64,000 nucleotides of DNA from Doris montereyensis (GCA_037039925.1 JAXRKP010000110.1:181001-245000); one strand, 5' to 3'. Positions 56,401-64,000 are shown, counted from the stretch's first letter. The notes: a model not told the origin generated them from the letters alone. Made by a program: numbers and translations.

Positions 56401-59400
56401 GACAAGCTAGAGGCGGCCAGTGGTCGTCTGGCTGGGAGAGAGACAGAGATTATTCCTGGCAACGGCACTATTCAGACTATGGCAAGTCTCCTCCGAGAAG
56501 AGAGGAAAGGAAGAAAAAACACAACAAGAGATCTCGATCAAGGTGAGTTGGAAAGACTCCATGAATTTTTTCTGAACTAGGAGCAAGACCTTGTCATTGT
56601 TTCTAAAGGAGCCGCAGAGGTCAAAGGTGACGAAGGACAGTGGGTGACAACTCTACCCGAAGAAGAAGACAAAACGGACACATGGTTTTTATTTGATTTG
56701 ATTTTACTCACATCTACACCTAAGGTGATCTCAGAGGGTTTGGTCTGGTCAGACTTTGAAATTTTGCCCGGACCGCCCTGTAAAACAACAGAGGGATCTT
56801 TAACGTGCTCAGAGTGTTGTACACAGGACTTCCTTTTTATCATGTCTCCGATGGGATTAGGTGTCGGTCCACCTACCTGGGGGGAGGTAAATTTTACTCA
56901 GGGTAAAAAAAAAATGGAACAAACGTTTTAACCGCCAGGGTGTGAACCCATGACCTTTTGGTTGAGAGGCCAATACCTAGCCCCCCTCCTCAAACCACGT
57001 GTAAAGGGTTATATTCTTCATTAGTGTAAATGATTTTAAATTCCCTCATTGTCACACAGGTAAGTCCATATTTATGCTTGTATTCTATTAAAAATAATAC
57101 AATAAAAGTCAAAGGTTTTGTTTTCACACCTGACATCCTGGGTTGGGAGGGGTGGCGCGGGCATGGGAAGGGTGGTCTTCAGTGGTTTATCACGACACCA
57201 ATAACTTTCCCTTTTTTTTGTGGCTTTTCTCCCATTATCATCACTGATCATTCATTCCTCTTTGGGTGGTTGGTGAGGACTACTGGTAGGGCCTACTTCT
57301 TTCCCTTAATATGTGTGTTTCATCTTGCTGTTTCCCATTAATTCAGCTTAGCCGTTACCACATATCTTGTGGACGGGATCAATTTCAATGAGACGTGAAT
57401 TAGGCGTAGTATCTTTTCTGTGTCATGCGTTCTTTGTCTTCACTCCCTAGGAATGATTTTTTACTATTTAAAAAAAAATTATTATCTTGTTGTTTGGTCT
57501 TTCAGAACTCCTAGTAAAAGAGAAAAATCTGGCGACAAGACAAGACGCCCCAAAGAAAAGAGCAAGCGCAAATCCAAGGACCGTGACCATGATAGGAGTC
57601 GTGAGAAGAAAAGAAAAGCCAGCACAGCAGGAGCAAGGAAAAGGAGACGACGACGGCCAAGCTGCCAAGCACGAAGGTCGTCAGAGAGTCGAGCGGTAGT
57701 GATGTGGAGATGGTTGAAGCAGTCGTTGAGTCGAGGGCGAAGCGCTCTTCTCGTGGAAAATTTACCAACGGAGATGCAGAAAAGCGCAGTAAGAATGTCG
57801 ATGAGAAGCGTCAACCTGACTCCCATGAAGCGAGCATTCCCCTGCCGGATTCCTCTTCGTCCGTCTTACCGGAGGGGTCATCAGCTCTTCAGTCAAGGCT
57901 CTTCAGGTGAGAGAGGATGGGGACGATGACGTTTTAGTGGGTTGTTTTGTTCACGCTCGTTTACTCCTGGCTGTTCTTCCATACAGAAGTCCATATCAGT
58001 CGTCTAATTGTCTTGCTAATGCTTGAGTTAAGAAACACTTGTGTTTTCAAACTGTTTGTACAAAGTTTTCTGGGCCAAGAGTTTTTAAAGCTTGAAATCA
58101 CTTGGAATTCAGGGTCTTAAAATTTCCATTTCTGTCGTTATCAATATTGTTGATAAAAAAAAAATGTTTTGTACTCTGCCCTTGTTCTTTAAAAAACAAA
58201 ATTATCGTTATGCTATGTCCAGCAGCAACAAAAAACATGTAATTGAATTTAATTGCTTTTCATGTGCTGAAAATGAAATTCCAAACTCATAGTTTTATCA
58301 CGTGTGGAATATCTATGACCTTCCATGAAAGGGGCTTCTAGCATAACATTGCTCCTAGATATTCCACCATGGGTGGTCTGGAAGGGCAGTTCAAGTAGAG
58401 AGAGGGAGTGCATGTGGGTGAGTGAGTTTATTGTTGAGCCGATGAAACGCAGGAAAGGACAAAGTGGACACGGCAGCTTCTTCTTCTTCTTTTTTTCACT
58501 CTTTCAAATGTCTTTATTTCATCTAATCATTTCACTTTAATTCACGCTGAGATCACCGCATATGGTGGATGCTGTAAATTGAAAAATGAAAATATCCTTT
58601 CTTCTTCTTTTTTCTTTTTTTTTTCCTCTTCTTTTAAAAAAATTATAAATCTTAAGATCACGTTGGTGACAACGTAAATTGCAATGGAGCAAACAAACCT
58701 CTCATGCTCACTTGATTATAATCCCCGCTTTTTGCCATTTTTTGCAGCGATTCTACAGACTCCTTTTGCATCCAGACTCCCGTCAGGAGGGGGCAACAAC
58801 AGTGATACTCAGGAAAGCATCCCAAGTCAGAAAACGGGACGTCTCTCCATCATTCACACCATCCTCATCATCATCTTCAGTACGTGAACATTAGAGCTAC
58901 GATTAATTTTAAGCTTAAATAATTTTTAATCTTCTCTTACTGTCTTCAAAATAAATACGGACGGGGAAAAAATTAGTCAATTTTGAATGATATTTTCACC
59001 GAATTTGATTTGTTTATGGGTGTGTTGTTGTTGGGGTTTTTTGTGGGGGGGGGTGCTTTGCTTTCTTCCTTAATGCACCTGCCTGTCCAGTGGCTGGGCT
59101 GTCAGATATAAGATTATGAGGTCCCAATAGGGAGACACAGATTGCTCACATGGTTATATGAGTTTTTATTGATTCTTGTGCCATGGAATCCTAACTAGAC
59201 TTGAAGCATAGGTGCTTCCTAATGTTAAAAGAGGGGGGAGTGTTTCTAAATTTACACTGACACAGTTTTGCACTTTCACCATCTATATATATATCTGGTG
59301 TATTCTTACATCCAACGGTAACCAATTAGTACGGTCACTTCAATACCGGATGTATTGTAATACTTTAAAGTTTTCAATGTTCTATTGACTCATCTCAATG

Positions 59401-60024
59401 AAAAAGTGTGAGGAGTGCGAGCTATTCCTAATTGGTCAATGTTTTTAAAAATAATTTTGTCACGATGGTCACTAGTAAATGCACACTAAAAGCGTGGATT
59501 CGTAAATCTGTCAAACAAACATCAGAATCACGTAGCCTTCCAACCTCCCGCCTTCCAATTAATGGGATTCACCTTACCAGTAGGCCAAGCACTTTCATAG
59601 CCGATGAGGCTTTCTTATACTGTATCTGATTAAATTAAAGTGAAACAATTCCGATGAGTGAAAACCTGCTCATATATCTGTTGTGTTCTTATAAGCCGTG
59701 AGCAGTATGTTACCTCAAATAGGACACAGTCTAGCCCCATTTGAGTCAGGGCCTCAATAGAACTTTGCTTTACTTGTAAATTAGCCAAACGGGACAAAGG
59801 ATTGAAAAGGGTGGTCAACATTTTGTGGGATGGGAAAGGGGAGCAGAACAGCAATACTCTATTTATTACATACAATGTTTGCTTTTTTATTTTCATTCAC
59901 GTTTATGTACTTTTTGGGTTTTTTTTCTCACAGGATCTGCGGAGCAAAAATTCGTGCTATGTTAAAAAAAAAAAGCAGAGAAATTATCCTAAAAGAGGAG
60001 GACTTTTCCTTAGAGGACACGTAA
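34005..60024 (+). CDS. SFSWAP: SFSWAP, suppressor-of-white-apricot splicing regulator, 17 coding exons
   Basis: RS-rich nuclear regulator of alternative splicing; the Drosophila homologue autoregulates by intron retention. The N-terminal DRY_EERY domain reads [20 protein letters not shown], then MIDR-YDGR and [13 protein letters not shown]1 reads [24 protein letters not shown]2 reads [21 protein letters not shown] conserved coil ([17 protein letters not shown]) and RS/RK-rich segments follow, with the C-terminus ([18 protein letters not shown]) ending at TAA 60022-60024. Every exon phase closes if one base is missing near 37297, 47582, 49563, 57612 and 58791 and one is extra near 59947, giving 952 codons including the stop. 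The start ATG 34005 sits in AAG-ATG-G context. Intron 4 (4.4 kb) and intron 12 (3.9 kb) contain transposons. Confidence 0.95.
34211..36040. other. SFSWAP intron 1, proximal part
   Basis: No exon was recognised. Overlapping 72-residue ORFs on both strands at 34344-34598 have no resemblance to known proteins. A direct repeat GTTCAGGTTAGATTCG-type element lies near 35618-35650. A short GA tract ends at 35890. Confidence 0.45.
36046..36088 (+). other. G-quadruplex motif in SFSWAP intron 1
   Basis: Guanine runs at 36046-36055, 36063-36065, 36073-36077 and 36084-36088 are separated by loops of 7, 7 and 6 bases. The motif is on the sense strand of the pre-mRNA. Confidence 0.6.
36089..37285. other. 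SFSWAP intron 1, distal part
   Basis: The motif GCATTACGTCACT occurs near 36465 and a variant near 36525, each containing a CRE-like TTACGTCA core. No coding segment was recognised. Confidence 0.4.
37286..37451 (+). CDS. SFSWAP: SFSWAP exon 2
   Basis: Acceptor TGCTGCAG. It completes R-YDGR; a one-base loss at 37297-37302 (GCGCGCC) follows, then [19 protein letters not shown] and [20 protein letters not shown]. Donor G|GTAAGC. Confidence 0.92.
37518..37608 (+). other. Candidate cassette (poison) exon in SFSWAP intron 2
   Basis: A long T-tract acceptor (TTTTTTTAG) and a GTAGCT donor bound 91 bases that would join exon 2 in frame ([16 protein letters not shown]). As written it reads into TAA just before the donor. 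If the G6 run is one base too long it would be an in-frame 90-base exon instead. Exons 2 and 3 join perfectly without it, so it is optional at most. Confidence 0.35.
37715..37828 (+). CDS. SFSWAP: SFSWAP exon 3
   Basis: Reads [20 protein letters not shown] and then [17 protein letters not shown]. Acceptor TTTTGCAG, donor G|GTAATA. Both phases match. Confidence 0.93.
38130..38302 (+). mobile_element. SINE family B, 3' fragment
   Basis: It starts at ACTTAGTCCCATCAGAGACG and includes TGTTTACAGGGCAGTC and GTGGATGTGGGTAAAATC. The head is missing. It lies in SFSWAP intron 3. Confidence 0.85.
38447..38517 (+). CDS. SFSWAP: SFSWAP exon 4
   Basis: Reads [20 protein letters not shown], then DMIQ. This matches the EEPFVAPxxLxVPxD stretch that precedes SURP1 in the family. 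It is followed by a 4.4 kb intron. Confidence 0.92.
39010..39420. repeat. Three imperfect repeats upstream of the hAT ORF
   Basis: Variants of TTACGGTACGACGGACACATT followed by TTCCATTTGGATTT occur near 39045, 39173 and 39359. They precede the transposase start codon and may be part of the element's own control region. Confidence 0.6.
39481..40691 (+). pseudogene. hAT-like transposase with BED-type zinc finger, broken
   Basis: It starts [18 protein letters not shown]-like finger uses C37, C40, H57 and H63 ([10 protein letters not shown], then [12 protein letters not shown]). A frameshift near 39742 and another at the A-run 39859 displace [18 protein letters not shown] into another frame. [20 protein letters not shown] resumes. 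A stop at 40159 precedes [29 protein letters not shown] and later [20 protein letters not shown], all typical of the hAT-like RNase-H fold. The C-terminal dimerisation part was not found. It sits in SFSWAP intron 4 in the sense direction. The breaks may be errors, but at least one stop and a missing C-terminus suggest real decay. Confidence 0.75.
41637..41711. repeat. (TA)n microsatellite
   Basis: About 75 bp of TA in SFSWAP intron 4. Confidence 0.97.
42390..42800. repeat. About 60-bp tandem repeat, seven copies
   Basis: The unit is TTATATTCATTGAAGATGTT with TTTCTTGTTATCC and TTTTATCAAGT. Copies differ in the length of the T-run. The array ends 80 bp upstream of SFSWAP exon 5. Confidence 0.93.
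42880..43093 (+). CDS. SFSWAP: SFSWAP exon 5 (SURP domain 1)
   Basis: Contains the whole first SURP module: [32 protein letters not shown], and [17 protein letters not shown]. Acceptor TTTCTTTCAG, donor G|GTTTGA. Confidence 0.96.
43644..43717 (+). CDS. SFSWAP: SFSWAP exon 6
   Basis: Reads [20 protein letters not shown] and then PPLPP. The acidic stretch followed by YLHPSL is conserved after SURP1. Donor GTAAGT. Confidence 0.93.
44282..44552. repeat. (CT)n microsatellite cluster
   Basis: CT tracts with TTTT interruptions, and GATTAAGCTTTGGCTCTCTC-like duplicated flanks near 44341 and 44401. It lies in SFSWAP intron 6. Confidence 0.93.
44719..44810 (+). CDS. SFSWAP: SFSWAP exon 7
   Basis: Reads [20 protein letters not shown] and then [10 protein letters not shown]. 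Acceptor CTTTTCAG, donor GTAAGT. Confidence 0.9.
45028..45262 (+). mobile_element. SINE family C (tRNA-headed)
   Basis: The head GTCAGTAGCTCGGTCAGTAG is followed by AGCATCGGACTACCATCC, close to a tRNA D arm and anticodon arm. The body (GGCAAACTACCACATTATGC, then AAATCAAGACTCTAC) differs from families A and B. Only one copy was seen. Confidence 0.6.
45652..45957 (+). CDS. SFSWAP: SFSWAP exon 8 (basic/serine-rich linker)
   Basis: A 306-base open frame: [20 protein letters not shown], then [20 protein letters not shown], then a [11 protein letters not shown] run and about a dozen serines. The RS/RK tract between the SURPs is more prominent than in vertebrate SFSWAP. Confidence 0.92.
46077..46190. 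repeat. Interspersed repeat D, copy 2
   Basis: Begins ACTGGTAGGTCCTTCTTTCC and ends CCCTGAGATCACTGCAATGG with GGGTAAATTTCAA. SFSWAP intron 8. Confidence 0.65.
46283..46562. repeat. 40-bp tandem array, seven near-identical copies
   Basis: Units of ATTGGGTTTGACATCTTATT with GGTTCACTAGTTAATACACC differ at a single position (one GTTGATAC). SFSWAP intron 8; recent expansion. Confidence 0.97.
46710..46938 (+). CDS. SFSWAP: SFSWAP exon 9 (SURP domain 2)
   Basis: Reads [40 protein letters not shown] and [20 protein letters not shown]. It is a complete second SURP module with the proline-rich lead-in typical of the family. Confidence 0.96.
47548..47700 (+). CDS. SFSWAP: SFSWAP exon 10
   Basis: Reads [13 protein letters not shown]. 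After a one-base loss at 47581-47586 it continues [20 protein letters not shown] and [19 protein letters not shown] matches the conserved ISFAIKAKE motif. Donor G|GTAAGC. Confidence 0.9.
48112..49331. mobile_element. Non-autonomous DNA transposon with CAGGGTGTCCAG termini
   Basis: The left end is CAGGGTGTCCAGCAAGGTCG. The complement of the right end is CAGGGTGTCCAGTAAAAATT. AATAT directly flanks both sides, a likely target duplication. Subterminal GGTAGGAAA/GTCGGAAA motifs recur inverted. It is 1.2 kb, has no transposase, and fills most of SFSWAP intron 10. The termini look hAT-like, although hAT duplications are normally 8 bp. Confidence 0.75.
49513..49607 (+). CDS. SFSWAP: SFSWAP exon 11
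   Basis: Reads [18 protein letters not shown] one-base loss at 49561-49566 precedes [14 protein letters not shown]. This is the weakest conserved exon, supported mainly by splice sites and phase. Confidence 0.75.
50026..50830. mobile_element. Non-autonomous pogo/Tigger-like element, copy 2
   Basis: TA-flanked, with ends CAGTAGTGACCGCC and the inverse GGCGGCCACTGCTG. It is the inverted homologue of 23614-24454 and lies in SFSWAP intron 11. A 14-bp CCATACCCTTAGCA repeat has expanded inside it (50653-50733). The 63-residue ORF in it is not a gene. Confidence 0.85.
50653..50733. repeat. 14-bp tandem repeat inside MITE copy 2
   Basis: Four to five copies of ACCATACCCTTAGC. The array is absent from the homologous MITE copy 1. 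Confidence 0.9.
51085..51276 (+). CDS. SFSWAP: SFSWAP exon 12 (basic coiled segment)
   Basis: Reads [20 protein letters not shown], then [20 protein letters not shown]. This block is strongly conserved in all SFSWAP proteins. The frame is clean; donor G|GTAAGA. Confidence 0.96.
51890..53032 (+). pseudogene. hAT-type transposase C-terminal relic
   Basis: Discontinuous frames lie in SFSWAP intron 12. The segment [20 protein letters not shown] and later [20 protein letters not shown] match the hAT dimerisation region, whose usual form is VLxIPHSNAxCERVFS, here followed by KRTKL. Stops and frameshifts occur upstream (for example 52430-52490). It resembles the missing part of the element in intron 4 only in family, so I treat it as a separate insertion. 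Confidence 0.65.
53120..54862. repeat. 29-bp tandem array, about 55-60 copies
   Basis: The unit is GGTTGGCAGTTCCTATAGAT with TATAGTAAA. Variants (GTTCC or GCTCC, ATAGAT, ATAAAT or ATAGCT) form blocks. The array starts right after the hAT relic and fills the distal part of SFSWAP intron 12. Confidence 0.96.
55149..55293 (+). CDS. SFSWAP: SFSWAP exon 13
   Basis: Reads [20 protein letters not shown], then [20 protein letters not shown] and YNLDR. It belongs to the RS-rich C-terminal third. Acceptor TTCTGCAG, donor AG|GTACCT. Confidence 0.92.
55325..55440. repeat. Interspersed repeat D, copy 3
   Basis: GGTAGATCCTGCTTCTTTCC through CCCCGAGATCACTG and GGTGAATTTCAATGA. SFSWAP intron 13. Confidence 0.6.
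55612..55771. repeat. Long inverted repeat with tRNA-like B box
   Basis: Arms of about 55 bases (GACAAACACAAGGAATAGAC, then CCAGGCCACCATGGGGATCG) are nearly perfect complements around a loop of about 45 bases. The right arm reads GGTTCGATCCCC, a Pol III B box. The loop sequence (CCATGAAAAGAAAGC) also occurs near 18214. Confidence 0.85.
56372..56542 (+). CDS. SFSWAP: SFSWAP exon 14
   Basis: Reads [20 protein letters not shown], then [20 protein letters not shown] and SRS. It is RS-rich. Acceptor ATTTCTCAG, donor AG|GTGAGT. Confidence 0.93.
56687..56990 (-). mobile_element. SINE family B, near full-length copy
   Basis: An inverted copy in SFSWAP intron 14: TTTGATTTGATTTTACTC to CCTTTTGGTTGAGAGGCC. 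The 95-residue ORF over it is a shadow. Confidence 0.85.
57280..57400. repeat. Interspersed repeat D, copy 4
   Basis: ACTGGTAGGGCCTACTTCTT, then TTCATCTTGCTGTTTCCC and GATCAATTTCAATGA. SFSWAP intron 14. Confidence 0.6.
57506..57906 (+). CDS. SFSWAP: SFSWAP exon 15
   Basis: Reads [20 protein letters not shown] and [19 protein letters not shown] one-base loss at 57608-57618 is followed by [40 protein letters not shown] and a Ser-rich end. The uncorrected frame also stays open but lacks acidic balance and ends in a stop after the donor. Confidence 0.88.
58475..58590. repeat. Interspersed repeat D, copy 5
   Basis: TTCTTCTTC tract, then TTTAATTCACGCTGAGATCA and GCATATGGTGGATGC. SFSWAP intron 15. 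Confidence 0.6.
58748..58879 (+). CDS. SFSWAP: SFSWAP exon 16
   Basis: Reads [17 protein letters not shown] one-base loss in the G5 run 58789-58793 gives a stop-free frame to [12 protein letters not shown] and donor GTACGT, in phase 0 with exon 17. The identity of the middle of this exon is uncertain. Confidence 0.7.
59934..60024 (+). CDS. SFSWAP: SFSWAP exon 17 (C-terminus and stop)
   Basis: Acceptor TTTCTCACAG. It reads DLRSK, one extra A in the run 59946-59950, then [20 protein letters not shown] and LEDT-TAA. It matches the conserved ITQDLxAKVRAML end of the family. Confidence 0.88.
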
Positions 60025-62169
60025 TCAAGTCAGGATATCTGTTTTCGTCATGTTTGGATTGTATATTGTATGAGAAGAAGACGTGCTGTGGACTTGGCGA
60101 AGGATGGCTTCAAACAGCACGGTCGACATTGTGTCTGCTTGTCATATTGACAAGCAGTTTATGCATGCATCAGACAACTTGTTTTACCATTGGACAGCTC
60201 AGAATTACATTGTCCTAAATACGCATTTGACGATTTCGGAGTTATAATCGCCATTAGGTTCACTTTCATCAATATTGTCCTGTGTCCAAAAAAAAGTGTT
60301 ACCAAATCCTATCTGCTTTTGTCCCAAATTCCACTTGCATGTTGTCCTCATGTCAGATCCTCTTTTAAGCTCAGAACTTTTTGAGTGTCTTTTTTCATCA
60401 AAATAGGTCAATGTGTGATTAGGACAATGTACAGTGAAACCGGCAAGAAATCAACTCATTTAAAGTCAATTTGCAGTTACAGTCAACTCTCCTCATGGGT
60501 CCCGCTGTCTCATAATACGGTTGATGCTAACCTCACTAAAAGTCCACACTTTTATTGGTCCCAAGGTGTTAACGTTCAGCAAGGTCCTCTGTAATTCTGA
60601 GTCAATTTATTGTTTTTGAGTGGTAATGTAACCAAAGATTTGTAAGACGGTTGTAAACACATCCCATCTTTGCCATGGCTTTATGACCCTGATGTCCCTT
60701 TGCAAGTGTAATGCTCTTTGTCCTCTCCTATCTATATTTTTTTTTTTTTAAACCTCTCTACGGCCTATTGAAATTTGTGTTTTTTGTTGTTGCTGTTGTT
60801 TTTGTGTGTTGTTGGTATTCAATTCAATCTCACCTACGTTAAAAGCATGATCACCCCCCCACCTATGATGTTATAGTTAAAAATATGGTCTTCCCAGCCC
60901 TTTATAGTCGGCAGTAACAACGCTTGAACAAAAAGGTTTCAGATGTTTTAGATGTTGGTGTCTCATATAGTTTAATTTAATAAACAGTTGTTATTTTGAT
61001 GATGCCATTACCACAGTGCTGTGAAATCTCAAGTTGAAGTATTTTTACAAACTGAAAACTGTTTAATCAAAGCTTCCTCCAAAATAGCTTTCAGGAAGTG
61101 CAACGCTATATTTTTTGTAGCTAGGAATCCAAGAGATGCAACTGTAGTGTGAAAGTTGTTATTAAAAACTATTGTGTGCGAGGTGCACTCACACACTCGT
61201 ATGTTCATGTATTAGGTAGCAGTGAAAGACTTTATAGATCATTTACTATCTATTGTGTATAATTCTTGTTATCAGGACATATACAATGGCCCACGATGTG
61301 TTATATCTATAATCATATGGTTGTGTGTGATACAAACGAAACACATATGCACACACACACACACACACATACCTGCATTTTCTTTTCTTTCCACAACAGG
61401 ACATAGGACTACACTCACCTTCTCCTAGAGCAAATTTATAATCACGCTATCTGTTGCCTGTCATTTACACACATGCATACACACACTCATTCGCCATTTT
61501 TTGGCATATGCAGTGTCACTGGCACTTTCAGCTTCACATACACACACTTACAGACACACAAGGAAATGTGTGATCTCTTTTCTTCTTTATCTAATGAATT
61601 CTACTAGAGGATGTAAAGGTAAACTAAAAACTGTACAGTGTAGCGTATGGACAGATATCACGATTTACATGAAATATTTCATTATTGAACTGACAATTTA
61701 TGGGTTATGAAGTGTATTGTCTGTCATTCTTCACTGTTGAGGAAGGACGTAAAATAAATCCAAATGTATGCCTTTTTCAGTGAAAAGACAATATAGGCAT
61801 TTTGCACAAGACATAATTTATCCATTTGATTTATGTATATATATATTTGATTCTTTGGGATAGTGTTAATAATGTTAGTTTTACGACGTTTCCTAAAAAA
61901 CTGTTTTTGAGACCACCTTCCTTCAAAGATACCATTTTTGTCTAATACATAGAAATGACTGATGCTGCAGATAAATGAAAAGTGATTTAGACATTTGAAC
62001 TTCTTCCTACCGTGAGCTAGATAGTAATGGTCTGATGTTCTCATAATTTAGCTTCACATATTTATGATAGATTTATTTTCCATTGATATGTCATCCAGGA
62101 GTAAAGAAAGAATTTTAGTATCTCTGACTGTTTCACGCATTTTTGACAGTTTTGTCTTTTTCATGTGTC
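60025..62169 (+). other. SFSWAP 3'UTR and downstream DNA
   Basis: No coding segment was recognised after the SFSWAP stop. Short CA tracts lie near 61345 and 61470. A lone pogo-like terminus, TACAGTCAACTCTCC, lies at 60479. AATAAA at 60979 is a candidate end of the mRNA. Confidence 0.5.
60979..60984 (+). terminator. Candidate polyadenylation signal AATAAA (SFSWAP)
   Basis: First canonical signal after the SFSWAP stop, 955 bases downstream. Another lies at 62749-62754. Which is used cannot be told from sequence. Confidence 0.4.
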
Positions 62170-62456
62170 AAAGTAAAGTACCTTCAAGGCTATTACAGCC
62201 CATAGAGCCATAGTTTATCCCGGTTTCTATAGCGTGAAGCGGAACAGGGATAATTATCACCTCCTGGCCAGGACGCTAGTCTGACGAGGTTTTTACTCCC
62301 AATCTAGTGCTTGTACCCATTTTGTACCTGGGTCGAGTGGGAAAATACGTGTTACATGATCTTCCTAAGGAACACAACAATCGGGTCTTTTGCCCGAATC
62401 AAACCCGTGCCTCCTGATCCCCAGTCTGGCAGCCTAACCACTCGGCTACCGATGCC
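62170..62456 (-). mobile_element. SINE family A, copy with target-site duplication
   Basis: TTTTCATGTGTCAAA occurs on both sides (62157-62171 and 62458-62472). The complement of the right end is tRNA-like: GGTAGCCGAGTGGTTAGGCT, then ACGGGTTTGATTCGGG. The left end is the 3' tail (CTTCAAGGCTATTACAGCCC). Confidence 0.85.
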
Positions 62457-62748
62457 GTTTTCATGTGTCAAAACTAATTTCTATGAAATTGCTTTGAGCC
62501 AGCAATGATAGTTATCATATGAGAAATTTAGTGCAGCTTTCAGGTTATAAAATATTCCCATCTGCATTGCAATGAAGGCACAAATATCCACAGAATGAGT
62601 TTGAACTTATACTTATTGTATTGTAGATGTTTGTTTATTGTTGTATGTATTTTATAATTGTCAGTGCTTTGCTTTTTATTTTCTTGAGGTAATGTTCTGT
62701 TTGCTTTGTTGTACAAAATTATTGAAAGCGATAATAATGAATGACAAA

Positions 62749-62754
62749 AATAAA
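62749..62754 (+). terminator. Second candidate polyadenylation signal AATAAA
   Basis: A canonical hexamer 2.7 kb after the SFSWAP stop. It would mark a long 3'UTR if used. Confidence 0.25.
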
Positions 62755-63224
62755 TCCATTGTTTTGTAACATAATACAAAGTTGATGTTTTATGTTGACT
62801 TATGTTATCCTTTGCTGTGTATTTGTGTGGTGTGTATGATATGTCATGATTGTGTCCGGAAGTGAACTTGCTCTTTTTGAATTTCCATGGTGTTGAGATG
62901 TTTGCTTTGTGCTGGTGTGTGTGTGTGTGTGAAAAAAGCGTATTCATTTGGTAAAACTTGAGAGACAAGAACAGTCAAAACATGGAACAGTTTACAGTTC
63001 AAGGTAAAAAACAAGGTAATAGTTCTTTTTAAATTCCATTGACTCTTTATAATTTAGAATATCTGTACGATGAATGAATGTGCATCGTCCAATTATTGTA
63101 GGTAAAAATTGTATTAAGATTTAATTTAAAGGTAATAGCCTTGACATATTGATTATGAAAATCTCACCCCAAAGAACCGAATTGACAAGGAGACAGCAAC
63201 ACTCTTGTTGTAAAGTGTTATTTA

Positions 63225-63440
63225 GAATATCTGTTTCTATAGCACGAAGCGGAACAGGTGATGATAAATGGACAGGAAGAATGTTTTTGTTTACTCCCAA
63301 GCTGGTGCCTGTGCCCATTTTGCACCGGGTCAACAGGGAAAAATTTGATTCCCAAGGAACACAATTCGGTAGCTTTGCTGGATTCGAGACGGAGACCTCG
63401 TTATCCCAAATTTTGGTAGTAGTGGCAACTCGAAAACCGT
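63225..63440 (-). mobile_element. SINE family A, diverged copy
   Basis: GTTTCTATAGCACGAAGCGG, ACTCCCAAGCTGGTGCC and CCCATTTTGCACCGGGTC match family A. The tRNA-like end is eroded. Confidence 0.7.
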
Positions 63441-63441
63441 G

Positions 63442-63620
63442 CTAAATCATTCATTCTGAAGCATCACCACAAATGAAAGCAGGTGTAGGATGAAAAACAG
63501 TGATTGTATTGGGGCCTTCCTATGACGTAGGCCGAAACATAGCCGATGCTAAATCATTTATTCTGAAGCATCACCACAAATGAAAGCAGGTGTAGGATGA
63601 AAAACAGTGATTGTATTGAA
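63442..63620. repeat. Direct duplication, about 70 bp, spacing 107 bp
   Basis: GCTAAATCATTCATTCTGAA through ACAGTGATTGTATTG occurs at 63442 and again at 63549 with one difference. Confidence 0.93.
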
Positions 63621-63968
63621 CCTAGTCTTCCTTCCTGACGTAGAAGAGTTGAAGGAGGAGATAAAGAAAGTGGTTTATTTGCCTTGAAATTATTATGGTG
63701 GGACCAACGGAAAGGTATAAAGTCATTATTAGTGGGACTTATGGTATGTCAATACGGATCCTATCTATAATATCAAAGACATTAACTTGAATAAGGACAA
63801 CTTTCCACTAAGGTCTAGCTACCACCGTGTTAAAAAAGTCAAGACAATATTTTTCTTTAGATATTTGATGTTTGAGTGTTTTTTTTTATAGATCTACCAA
63901 AAACAAAGAAGATTTTTACCAACATCTACAAGTAATGTGACGTCATAATTGTTTGGAAGGATTAAAAA

Positions 63969-64000
63969 AAAATTATGTCCGGACTGCTCTGTGAAGAGCC
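63969..64000 (-). mobile_element. SINE family B fragment cut by the window end
   Basis: GTCCGGACTGCTCTGTGAAG matches the inverted body of family B (CCGGACCGCCCTGTAAAAC at 56769). The rest lies outside the window. Confidence 0.6.

Noticed and set aside
62540..62968. 142-residue minus-strand ORF
   Set aside because: AT-rich, low-complexity translation with no known domain and no splice support.

Overview
The window is eukaryotic nuclear DNA from an invertebrate animal. It holds four intron-bearing host genes with GT-AG splice sites in AT-rich DNA crowded with microsatellites, minisatellites and tRNA-derived SINEs. A marine mollusc is my best guess from the look of the repeats and of the SR protein, but nothing here proves the phylum.

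Layout. 1-1690: degenerate tandem repeat and plain AT-rich DNA. 1690-9877, minus strand: SRSF1 (SF2/ASF), four coding exons plus a probable spliced 3'UTR exon. 9878-12924: intergenic. 12925-17252, plus strand: a three-exon divergent actin-family gene that lacks the DNase-I loop. 17253-24956: intergenic, with SINEs, a 1.1 kb G-poor 25-bp minisatellite, adjoining 46-bp and 49-bp arrays and a Tigger-like MITE. 24957-33640, minus strand: a six-exon TMEM199 (Vma12-like V-ATPase assembly factor) gene whose introns hold a 42-bp minisatellite, a LINE 3' fragment and a SINE. 34005-60024, plus strand: SFSWAP (suppressor-of-white-apricot), 17 coding exons across 26 kb. Its introns host a BED-finger hAT-like transposase relic, a second hAT C-terminal relic, a terminal-inverted-repeat element, a MITE, SINEs and a 1.7 kb 29-bp array. 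60025-64000: 3'UTR or downstream DNA with two more SINE copies.

Gene relationships. TMEM199 and SFSWAP start head to head with 364 bp between their start codons, which suggests a shared bidirectional promoter. SRSF1 and SFSWAP are both regulators of pre-mRNA splicing and lie about 24 kb apart here, with the actin-like gene and TMEM199 between them.

Sequence quality. All four host genes keep normal splice sites and conserved protein sequence but are interrupted by isolated single-base indels, mostly one-base losses, several of them in or next to homopolymer runs. When each is allowed for, every exon phase closes; the SFSWAP model then comes to 952 codons including the stop. I read these as base-calling or assembly errors rather than gene decay, so the genes are annotated as functional with stated breaks. 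No prokaryotic system, CRISPR array, rRNA gene or convincing functional tRNA gene was seen.
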